DNA of 64,000 nucleotides from contig CM065300.1 in NCBI GenBank assembly GCA_032871835.1, forward strand, positions 5,661,768 to 5,725,767. Direction: 5' to 3'. The DNA comes from Dipteronia dyeriana (taxonomy: Eukaryota; Streptophyta; Magnoliopsida; Sapindales; Sapindaceae). How positions within the stretch are numbered: the first letter of the stretch is position 1; every line of letters starts with the position of its first letter. The position numbers and the translations under genes are program-made. Shown here piece after piece: positions 33,890-43,097 of the stretch. The notes beneath the pieces are model-generated. The model saw nothing but the letters and a program-made list of their open reading frames with translations. It made no database searches and was not told the origin of the DNA.

Positions 33890-36300
33890 AACTGAAAACA
33901 GAGAGCTAAAAAGATTTACTTCTCTTTTCTTATCTGATCCTCTCTCTTTTACAGTCAAGTACTCCACTATCTCGTCTTCATTGCCACTGAAATTGAAACC
34001 TAAAGCTACCTCAGTCTCCATCACTTTAGAAACTTCTTCCTCCAAATCACATTCCACTATCGAAGCCTACTCCATTTTCCTTGATCTGAAATCTACTCCC
34101 ACATCAACTCCTTTCTCAATAATTTTTGTTGTTTCTTCTTCTAAATTCCAAATCACTCTTCTTTTCGTACCCTTGCTAACAATGTCATCCCTATAATTAT
34201 GGGCCATGCTAGTCTTTAGACCTCTTGTCTTCGTGGGATGCACATTTGAAGAAAAGTCATTTGTCTTTAGAGAAAATATTCGACTTTTCAAAAGGCCTCT
34301 CCCTCTGACCTTTTTGGATTTCCTTGACAATAACCAGTTCTACACCGGTTTGCACTGAAACTTCTTCAGACGTGATTTGAGTGTTGATGCTAGAGATCCT
34401 ACTGTCTTCTTTTGATATCTGGTTGGGAGAAACAATATATTGATCTCTCGGATCAACAATAAGCTCAATTCCCTGGAAATCCTATCTGTTGTTCTTGGGC
34501 CTCTTGACAGTACCTACCATGCTGTATTGGGGCAACTTCAGAGATACCCCATCTTTTTTGAACCAGGCTTTAGGCCCATATCAACGTCTGTAGCTAGTTG
34601 TCCACCCTTAAAATTAACTTGATTCTTATCTTCTAATCCCGATCCACTAGGAACCCCTTTAGATTGGAATTTAGAATCTTGATCTGACAAAATTAACACA
34701 TTACTGAGCTTGTGCTTTTTTAACACCACATGCCTACTAATAACTGTCCCATTTCAAATGCGCCAACCGGCCCACTAACCATCTATTTGGAGCACTCCAC
34801 TTTAAACAAATTAAGGATGGATCCCATATCTGTTTTAGAGTCTGACAAACTACTCTCTAGCCCTCCCCTAGTGACCACCCTTCTTTCTTTCTCAATCCTT
34901 AAACTGTCATTGTAGATTTTATACCTATGTCTATGCCTCGATCTTTGAATCCAATAACTCTTCCCCTTGTTCAGTATGCCTTTGTCTACAACCACTTTCT
35001 TTCTACCCAACCTTGAGTTCTGAACCCAAAAGTTTGCGACAACTTTTCCATTTTCATACCTTGACCCCTCCATGTAATGGACGGCCCTTCCTTTTCTTAT
35101 GTTGTCTCTTTCATCAGAACATCAGTCCGCACTACCTTATGAAAAAGGGGACAACAACTTCTACCATGTCCTATCTCAAACTTAAAACTTCATCAGAAGG
35201 CCTCAAACCCAATTTATTAGTCAACCAAGTCTGAGATACCGGATCTGGTGATTCCACCATTCTCACTGGAAAAGAACCTACATTTGCCTTCACTGTTATC
35301 TTGCACGATAACTTTTTATCGAACGGTGCAAGAACTAGTAAACGCCCCACATCCAATCAGCCTTTTGATTCAGTTACTTCTTCAATCCACATAGTCTCAC
35401 CAACTTGACATTCTAATTTTGTGAAAAAATTCTTGCACCAGCAATTCAAAGAGACCCCATATACTTCTACCCATTTGATATTGTTCAACAAGTCACCACC
35501 CTTTGATTGTGACGAATCACTACCTTTTGACATGGAGCTGAAGCAATCTCTCTAGAGAGAGCTGTTCTTAATAAACCCATTCTGATCACACTTTGATTCA
35601 AAGGACCATACTATAATTTTCTATCCCATGTAGGTAAAAGAAAAAGCAAAGGCCTCTATTTTCTGAGTCAATGATTCCACACAAGTAACATCTTTTAAAA
35701 CTCCTATAGAACTTCTGGCTAACCGATCATCTACTTCTTTGGACCCTAACCATGACATAACCGGTCCTATCTCTGCCTCTCCCATCTTATCTTCCTTCAC
35801 TGCTTCTACATATGTCCTCCGACCATGGGGATAGAACCTGTTATCACTATCTGCCTTATCTTGTCCTCATGCCTTATTACCATCCCTGTTATAGACTTTT
35901 AAATACTTATCTCCTCCATCTTGAGATCTAGCGAAAGAGTGACAATTATTCCAGTCATTTTTTACCACCTTCACACTAATTGGCCACCCATAAATATGCA
36001 CACGGTCCACCTTTTATGCCACCTTACTAGCCTCCTCTAAAGTTCCAAATCGTATAAACGGGAAACAACTCCTATTGAGGTTCTTTTTTGGAGAAAGGAA
36101 TATGTCCCTGACTTTGCCAAAAATCTTGAAGATACCTCATAACCCTAACAAATCTATTGTGGGATTAAGTTTGCCTATGAAAACAGAAACTAAACCTTCT
36201 CTGAAATCCTTTCTATCACCGTGGAAGAGACCCTCTGAAAACCTAGTCCTACCTTGATCAAGTGAGCGAGAGCTTCTCTCTCTAGGGTTCTCTCTCATCA
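33890..36300 (-). pseudogene. LINE-3 ORF1 with RRM and DUF4283-type domain
   Basis: Starts MREN..RERSSRSLDQ (about 36277), then RRM: RNP2-like LVSVFIGKLNP (about 36175) and RNP1-like FPFIRFGTLEEA (about 36060-36030), with stops. A DUF4283-type tail (MDVGRLLVLAP.., 35356-35171) and Lys/Ser-rich linkers (35073-34067) follow. Plant L1 LINEs of this kind use an RRM in place of a gag-like zinc knuckle to bind their RNA. Confidence 0.75.
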
Positions 36301-36325
36301 TTTTTATTATAGGAAACCAGAAATC

Positions 36326-36472
36326 TTTTTTTTTTGTTGACAATATCTATTAATTGGGACCAGGTATTTTTTTTAAAAGCTTTCGTCATTGGTAGAATTC
36401 GAGCCGCTGACCTGGGAATCATTTGTCCAAGTCCCAAGCTCGTTCATCTACCTAAGCTACGCCCCTGTTGGC
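36326..36472 (-). mobile_element. tRNA-derived SINE (147 bp)
   Basis: On the minus strand: GCCAACAGGGGCGTAGCTTA, an A-box-like TAGCTTAGGTAG, a B-box-like GGCTCGAATTC about 45 bp later, and a 3' poly-A (plus-strand T10, 36326-36335). It is flanked by a 15-bp target duplication, AGGAAACCAGAAATC (36311-36325) and AGGATACCAGAAATC (36473-36487), with one mismatch. A SINE is transcribed by RNA polymerase III and moved by LINE enzymes; LINEs are abundant around it. Confidence 0.85.
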
Positions 36473-36487
36473 AGGATACCAGAAATC

Positions 36488-37386
36488 AAAGTCATGGTTT
36501 TCCAATGAAATTAAACAATCATTTGAGTACATGTTTTTTTTTAATGATAGTTTTGAATCATACAATATTTACCTTATATTACATTCTCAACACCTAGAAG
36601 GAAGATGAATTGTAAGAAGAATCTAAATTTACAAAAAAAAAAAATCCAATCAAAACAGGACATACTCAAAGAATTTTGGAGGTTAAAATCTAATCAATTA
36701 TGTTATATATGTTAAAAAGTTTGGCTTGCATTTATAAAATGTAAATTCAATCGGGAGATCGAGATGGGCTCATGACGTTTCTAAAAATAAAAATAAAATT
36801 GATTTAATTAGTATAACATATTGCTATATATCTTTAATTCTTTAGATATAGAACTCAAAACATTCATGTTTAAAAGACATGTTAACATACAACTATACAA
36901 GCTTTGAAGCTAAGGCAGACAAAACTGGTGGTATTAAAACAAAACCAAAAGATTTGCATACACAAGCCAAAAAGGCATGCAGTTGAAACTGAGAGAGTTT
37001 TGGTCCACGAATGCTCTCATTGGAGGGTTCATAGAGATGTTAAAGTATCTGACGACATGCAACACCAATTCATCTCCAAAAATATGATGTACACTTTCTT
37101 AATATAATGGAGCTCCATTTGTGTGACTCATCATCATCAACATCGTCTATTATATATGTTCTTGACTCTTCTTTTATTTTATTTATTCTTTTAAAATGAG
37201 TGTTGAGAACCAAAATGATGAAAATGACCTTGACATGGATTGAATTTACAGTTTGTTGCCATCTTCTTCTTATGACCTCATCATCTTTACTTGATGATGA
37301 TCATCAAATGTTCACTTAACTCACAATCACAGGTTTGACCAATTTAATTATAGATTTACAGTTACAAATCCTGACTTGAAGTAATT
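36488..37386. other. AT-rich spacer between SINE and LINE-4
   Basis: No recognisable gene or element. Some of the first part may be the LINE-3 5' leader. Confidence 0.5.
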
Positions 37387-37403
37387 AATTATTGTCATGT
37401 TCT

Positions 37404-39785
37404 GGTGTGGATCATGGTTTTCTGGACCATTTGTTGGAAGGTACGGGTTTTGGGGCTAAATGGAGAGGGTGAATGCAAGAGTGTATCTCTACCCCTTTGC
37501 TGTCCGTCCTTGTTAATGGGCAGCCAACCCCTTAAATTTGGCATGGAGAAGGGTTTGAGACAATGAGACCCTATCTCTCCCCTCCTCTTTAATATTGTAG
37601 TGGAAGGGTTGAATGTTCTGTTTCAGAGAGCTCGACATTTGGGACTGGTTGAAGGGGAAAGTTTTGAAGAAAATAAAGTCCACATCACTCACCTTCAATT
37701 TGCCGACGACACAATCCTGTTTCTAAAACCCCGAATGGAGTTTATTCTTAATGCAAAAAGGGTGTTGCGCTGTTTTGAGCTAGCCTCCGGTCTGAAAATC
37801 AATTTTCACAAATCTTGTGTTGTTCAAGTGGGAATGAGGTCTTTGGTTTCTCCTATTTGGGCGGCAGCTTTCAAATGTAATCACGCTTTTCTTCCAATTT
37901 CTTATTTAGGTTTCCCGCTAGGAGGCCGACCGGGGTTAAAGGACTTTTGGAATCCCTTAGTTTCGAAAGTTGAGAATAAATTGGCTCCTTGGAAGAGGAA
38001 ATTTCTATCTAAATGGGGAGATTAGTTCTGATAAAATCTGTTATATCTAGCATTCCTAATTATTTTTTATCTGTGTTTAAAATGCCGTTAGGGGTTGCCA
38101 ATAGGTTGGAAAGGCACCAAAGGGGTTTCTTGTGGGGTGATAGGGAGAGGAAAAGAAAATTCCGTGGGGTTAATTGTAAGGAGGTGTGTAAGCGAAAGGA
38201 TTCAGGCGGTCTTGGTATTGGGAGAATTCTTCAGAAGAACAAGGCTTTTTTGGTTAAATGGTTTTGGAGGTTCGGCAAAGAAGACAAGGTATTGTGGAGG
38301 AAGGTTATTTGTTCTAAATATAAGGTGGATGAGAAGTCTCTTTTTTGGAACTAGCAAGGGTCTAGTAGTGCGTCCTTCTTTGTGAAATCTTGAAGGTTTT
38401 GCTAAAAGATGGTTCTCTACCTTGTCAGGTGATAAAAGATGGGTTTCAAACAGTAGTTGGGTGTGGGGATAGAGCTGATATGTGGTCTGATAATTGTTGT
38501 GAGGGCAGGCCTTTAAAAGAGGCTTTTTCGAGATGTTTCGCTTTTGCGATCAAAAAACGTGGAGTGATTCAGGAGTTTGGAAATTGGGTTGGGATGAGAT
38601 GGATTTGGAATATAGCCACTAGGAGACCGTGTTTTGATTGGGAAAAAAACCAATGGAGATGCTTTCTCTCTTTCTTAGATTGCATTAAAATTCGAAGACA
38701 TAGTAAAGACTCAATTGCTTGGTCAATCTCGTCCAATAGCATTTTTTTGGTTGGTTGTTGTACACAACAACTAGATGGATTTTATAATGTCCTACAACCT
38801 TCTTTTATCTGGAAGGGTATTTGCCCTCTTAAAATTGAATTTTTTTTCTATGGCAACTGTGGAAAGGGAAGGTGTTGGTGAAAGATGTGTTAAGAAAGCA
38901 GGGCATGGAACAAGTTACTGATCTTGTCTGCCAATTATGTAAGGATGGGAAGGAGACGATTGACCATTTGTTTCTACATTGTCCTTGGTCGAGAACTCTC
39001 TGGCAGGTTTGCATAAAGTGGTGGGATGTTAGCTTCTGCATGAGTCACTCAGTCAATGATGGGCTGGAAGGGTGGGTAGGTCTATGTCCTGGTTTCAAGC
39101 AGGAGAGAGCTTGGTGTGCTAGTTTCCCTGCCATTGTCTGGACAATTTGGGAGTGTCGAAATCAGATTGTTTTTTAAGGGAAGAAGCCTGATGTGGCTCA
39201 AACTATTGACTTGGTCAAATTTCGGATCGTTTGGCGGTTTAAACACTTAGGGAAAGGTTCGAAAGAAGCGGTGGATGTGTTGTTTCGTAATTTGAAAGAG
39301 CTTTGTGTTGGTCATTCGAAAGTTAAGATTTCTAAAATTGAGGATTGGATCCCTCCTCAAGCTGACATTCTAAAGTTTAATATTGATGGGTCTGTGATCG
39401 GAAAACCAGGGCCCGTTGGAATTGGAGGTGTGTTGAGAGATTTAAGTGGCAAAGTGCTGTGTCTTTTTTCGTATCATATGGGGATTTTGGATTCAAATGT
39501 TACGGAGCTTTGGGCCATAAAAAGAGCAGTAGAGTTGATTATTTCGAATCCTGTTTTTAGATACCGTGAAGTTTGGGTGGTGAGTGATTTGAAGGTGGCG
39601 GTTTCATGGGTGAATATCAACAGTGAGTTTGGGAACTATGATCAAGTCCAGAATATTTATGATATCCGGGAACTCTTAATTTCTGATGGCAACATTAAGG
39701 TCCTTTTTGAGTCAAGGAGATTCAACTCCTTTGCTGATAGTTTAGCAAGGATGGGTTCGAGTAGATCTGGTGACTTCGTTGGGTA
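37404..39785 (+). pseudogene. LINE-4 ORF2 3' part: RT, zf-RVT, RNase H
   Basis: RT palm HITHLQFADDTILF (about 37686-37727), CFELASGLKINFHKSC, and YLGFPLGGRP. A frameshift near 38020 breaks LSKWGGRLVLIKS. A stop at about 38353 and breaks near 38390 and 38880 separate the linker and zf-RVT (CQLC, HLFLHC). RNase H (39193-39785) has FNIDGSVIGK, the Glu in VTELWAIKRA, SDLKVAVSWVN, and FADSLARMG, i.e. all expected catalytic positions. A TAA near 39175 splits it from the zf-RVT. Confidence 0.9.
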
Positions 39786-40155
39786 GGGTGACTTTTGAGG
39801 TGTGTTTGTGTTTGCTTGGCTGTTTAGGTTCAAACTTGTTGAGGGTTGTTGTGGTTTGGAGTGTTGTCTGTCTCGTTTGTTTGAGAGGAGGGTGCTGTTT
39901 TTGTCTGCTTTGGCTCTCTGTTTTCTCTCTCTGGCTGTTGTTTTTCTAGGCTGTGTAGCTGGTTGTTTTTGGTGGTCGTTTTCTGTAGGGTTTCCTTCTT
40001 GTGCTTCTTTTCTTTTGTTTGGTGTGTTTCCCTGTGTTGTGGCGAAAGGGCTTTGTTTTTGTTCTGGGTTGTTGGGTTGGTTCTTTGGCTTTGTTGGGGG
40101 CCTCCCCTGTGTGCCGTTTTGGCTTTAATAAAGTTTAACCAGTTTCAAAAAAAAT
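37404..40155 (+). mobile_element. LINE-4: 5'-truncated L1 LINE with 17-bp target duplication
   Basis: It starts inside the RT, at VDHGFLDHLLEGTGFG, and runs to a poly-A-like A9 (40147-40155) after AATAAA (40127-40132). The flanking duplication is AATTATTGTCATGTTCT (37387-37403) and AATTGTTGTCATGTCCT (40156-40172), two mismatches in 17. The 3' UTR (39787-40146) is T/G-rich with clusters of TGTTTT and TTTCTTT. Coding breaks are few, so this may be the youngest LINE here. Confidence 0.92.
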
Positions 40156-40467
40156 AATTGTTGTCATGTCCTATGCAGCTTCAAAACGGCACACACAGTG
40201 CCCAATATATATCACATCATTAGAAATGTTTAAAGTTGTAAAGTGTGATTTCTAGTCCTTAAAACTGTTTCATAATCAGTGTTGCAGAGAGCTATACGCT
40301 AGTCGGATGGAGATCCCCCGTCTAGAGTCTAGCCTCTCCCCTCTCCCCTCCTCCCATTTTCCTATTTTTTCCTTCAAAAAAATCTCCAAATAGGAATGGG
40401 GATGCGAGGATTTGGGATCTCAGGAATAAATGTGCATCCCTAATCTGTTTCCATGGAATAACAAGTG

Positions 40468-40529
40468 GCTCAATCTTCTTGTGCAAGTGCAAATGTAAGC
40501 TCAATCTTCTTGTGCAAGTGCAAATGTAA
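40468..40529. repeat. Exact 31-bp tandem duplication
   Basis: GCTCAATCTTCTTGTGCAAG.. (31 bp) is present twice, at 40468-40498 and 40499-40529, without mismatch. Confidence 0.95.
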
Positions 40530-40769
40530 TTGGGAAATAAACGACGACAAAATAACAAATACGTACAAAGATGTTCATTTGCAAGCTATTGGTTAATGTT
40601 TAATGAGTAATGCTAGTATGCTGCTGAAATGATATTTTTAGTATTAAGTGAAGTTTATTTAAAAATTATAAAAAATTTGATATGTATAATTATGAAAAGA
40701 ATGTTTATACACTTTTTAAGCGGTGTTATTATCGCTACTAAAAGAAGAATGAATAATTCCAAACCCAAA

Positions 40770-41180
40770 ACATACACACAAAATGAATCAAACAAACCAA
40801 ATTAGCCCAATGAGATGAGGTACTGATCCAATGATATGCTCCTTACATTGTGAGTTGGAGTCATGTCTCAATTACAAAACCGTAATTTATTATAATTTTT
40901 AAAAGAAATAAAAAACAATTTGACCAAAATCACTTTAGTATATAATATATATTGTCAATATAGTTTGGTGATAAATGGCTTTCAATTCGATAATATCCAG
41001 ATTCGAGTAGTTATATCAGTAAGTGTTATAAAAAAAAAAGATCACACACAAAATGAATAAAACGAAACAAATTAGTACGATTAAGTTGATCAGTGGTATG
41101 CTTCTCATATCGTGAATTCGGATCGTTTCTCAATCCCACAATCCCACACCTGTAATTTTATTGTAATATTTCCAACAACA
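40770..41180. repeat. Two diverged copies of a ~130-bp unit, SINE-like
   Basis: Copies at about 40770-40905 and 41040-41180 share ACACACAAAATGAAT.. and ..TGTCTCAAT. The second carries GAATTCGGATCG, reminiscent of a tRNA B-box (GGTTCGANTCC). A third B-box-like motif (AGATTCGAGTAG) lies at 40990. Likely old SINE relics; weakly supported. Confidence 0.35.
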
Positions 41181-41348
41181 AAAAATTGGCCTTCCTTTTC
41201 AATGAATCCACACAGAGGCTCATCATATCTTTTTCTTATCAATTGATAGTGGCTTGACTGGCTTCTTCTTGCACCCAAAAATGAAGTTAAGACTCAATTT
41301 CCATGGTATGGAAGATCTCCTCCATCATAATTTATAATTCGTAGCTAG

Positions 41349-41688
41349 TTAGTACTTGTTGACATCAAAAATCCCCTCCATGTGAATGTCCATCAAAATT
41401 AATGCAACATAGAAAAATAAACCAATACTCCAGCTAACAAGCCTAACCTGTGCAGCATGTGCGTTACTGCTGCTGCTGCTGCTACCCGTTGTTGTTCTTC
41501 CTCTGCTCCCAGTGCCACCAGCTCGTCCACCTCTACTGCCACCGCTACCACTGCCGCCGTCCGCCTCCACCACTACTACTGCCGCCGTCCGCCTCCACCA
41601 CTACTACTGCCAACATAAGCACTATAACTACCAACACGAGTAGCCACAATTGCATGGGCTTCTTGGATGACAAGTAAAGCTTCGTCAT
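41349..41688 (-). pseudogene. Glycine-rich secreted protein gene with 28-bp frameshifting duplication
   Basis: Minus-strand ATG at 41688. The first ~32 codons give a basic start and a strong signal peptide (LWLLVLVVIVLML then a Val run and Glu-Ala). A 28-bp tandem duplication (41553-41608) then shifts the frame to an early stop. With one repeat unit the same frame would run on through a Gly/Ser/Arg-rich middle, a Ser run encoded by (AGC)n, and a second hydrophobic segment (VSWSIGLFFYVALILM) to the TAA at 41349-41351, about 103 residues. The architecture (signal, Gly-rich, C-terminal hydrophobic tail) suits a small secreted or membrane-anchored cell-wall protein. No family assigned. Whether the duplication is real or allelic is unknown. 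Confidence 0.5.
41553..41608. repeat. 28-bp exact tandem duplication
   Basis: Two identical 28-bp units (41553-41580, 41581-41608). 28 is not a multiple of three, so it breaks the Gly-rich frame. Confidence 0.97.
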
Positions 41689-41806
41689 TTTTAGTGATCG
41701 ATTGTACATAAAATCAAAATCGATGGTGATTAAGAAAAAAAAAAGATCTAGCTCTCTGTTTTGATGTATGTATATATTCTTTTGTCATGCTTTAGGTATT
41801 TTTAAT
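41689..41806 (-). other. Upstream region of the Gly-rich gene
   Basis: 118 bp between the ATG and the solo LTR. No clear TATA box seen. Confidence 0.3.
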
Positions 41807-42204
41807 TGATTTTCTGATGTGTTTATGGCTTGATTTTGCAGGTTTGAAGAATCTGGAAATTGGAGGTTGAAGAACAGAGTAGAAATTGAGAGGATAGAAC
41901 CAGAGAAATTGGAGAGAGAAACATATCAGAATTTTAGAGAGAGAGAGAGAGAGAAATTATAGATAGAGAATAAAAATTAGTTGAGAGAATTGATGTAATA
42001 TTTCTTGATATCCATTTGTTGTTACAGACTCTGTATTTAAAGGAAATTGAGTAGTACACTACATAAACAACTCTATACAAAATAAAACTCTTGGGAAATA
42101 ATTCCCTACAGCTGACTCATATTAATTAAGATAAGACTGTATGATAAATGATTCCCTAAAATGAGATACACACTAATTAATATGGACTCACTAAATTCCT
42201 AACA
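41807..42204 (-). mobile_element. 398-bp solo LTR upstream of the Gly-rich gene
   Basis: Plus strand begins TGATTTTCTG and ends TTCCTAACA, with TG..CA termini and the 5-bp flank TTAAT on both sides (41802-41806, 42205-42209). On the minus strand it starts TGTTAGGAATTTAG and contains a TATA-like TTTAAATA near 42045, so it points towards the Gly-rich gene. A (GA)n run lies at 41937-41957. The small size suits a Copia or TRIM LTR. Confidence 0.6.
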
Positions 42205-42591
42205 TTAATCCCTAATTTCTCAATCCTTACATCTTTCTTCCCAATATTTTTTTTTAATGTCTTATATAATTTATAACTGATCAATTAAATTCGACAACGG
42301 GAGAAGATAATAATAATAATTAAGATGATCAATGTATGTCAATGCCTTGAATTGGTGACGGAGTCCCTCGTCAATTGATTAATCCCCACGTCCACGGCCT
42401 TTTGTTTACTTGTAATATGCCTCATCACCGACTTTTTCAAATACAATTATATTAATTAGTTATTGGCTAAATTGTCTTAATAGTCATATATTATGATTTT
42501 GTTTTCTTAATTCACTAATTTTTTAAGCAATTGGTCGGCCAATATGTTCCACATCTTTGTTATTAAATAATAAAGTGTAAAGAGACCTACG

Positions 42592-42708
42592 GTGGAAATT
42601 ACATTCCAAACTATGTTTGTAGTACTGAATCTGATTAAAGATACTGCTACAGTGAAAGTTATATTCCAGACTATACTTGTAGAGTTGTATTGATTAATGT
42701 TGCCGGAT
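42592..42708. repeat. Diverged ~60-bp tandem duplication
   Basis: GTGGAAATTACATTCCAAAC.. (42592) and GTGAAAGTTATATTCCAGAC.. (42652) are similar over most of 60 bp. The rest of 42210-43003 is AT-rich upstream sequence of the polygalacturonase, without other features. Confidence 0.7.
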
Positions 42709-43003
42709 CCTGACAGACTCTTGAAAGTCTGAAACAATTAGTAATCTTCCATGAATACAATACCACCTTTTTCGCAAGTACAAATAAAAGCCATAACGTA
42801 GGCTGATAAATGTAATTAGGAGAAGATTTCAACAGTAGTTTTGACGGCGCTGCTTTCTTTGGAATTCATTTAGCTACGTACTCTTCTTAAACGCTACAGT
42901 ATCACTCTTCCTTCTAATCTAATCCAACCACACAACGTACGTGTCTGTGTGACTGTATGTATGTATTAATCCATCAAATTTCATGCCTCCACACACATAT
43001 ATC

Positions 43004-43011
43004 TATAAATA
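43004..43011 (+). promoter_or_regulatory. TATA box of the polygalacturonase pseudogene
   Basis: TATAAATA, 87 bp before the ATG at 43098. Confidence 0.6.
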
Positions 43012-43097
43012 AACATGACTAATTTTCAAGTTCTTCTCGGTTCTCAGTTCTCACCAATTCATTCGAATATTCATCAATCACTTCACGGCAAACAAAA

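Larger units (their letters stand above)
29531..36310 (-). mobile_element. LINE-3: nearly full-length plant L1 LINE
   Basis: Minus-strand order: a short 5' leader (to about 36310, possibly extending past the SINE), ORF1 with RRM (36300-33890), ORF2 endonuclease (33884-33100), RT (33071-31325), zf-RVT (30850-30500), RNase H (30494-29841), 3' UTR with AATAAA (29558-29553) and poly-A (29541-29531). About 6.8 kb. Frame breaks occur throughout. It is the most complete LINE of the window, together with LINE-5. Confidence 0.88.

Noticed and set aside
39802..40157. Frames after the LINE-4 RNase H resembling membrane proteins
   Set aside because: T-rich LINE 3' UTR; ends at AATAAA and poly-A, no homology seen.
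40600..40740. GAGTAATGCTAG start near 40602 as another copy of the 29138 MITE
   Set aside because: Only about 10 bases match and no inverted partner was found.
41450..41677. Plus-strand Ser/Thr/Cys-rich frame
   Set aside because: Reverse strand of the Gly-rich gene; compositional shadow.
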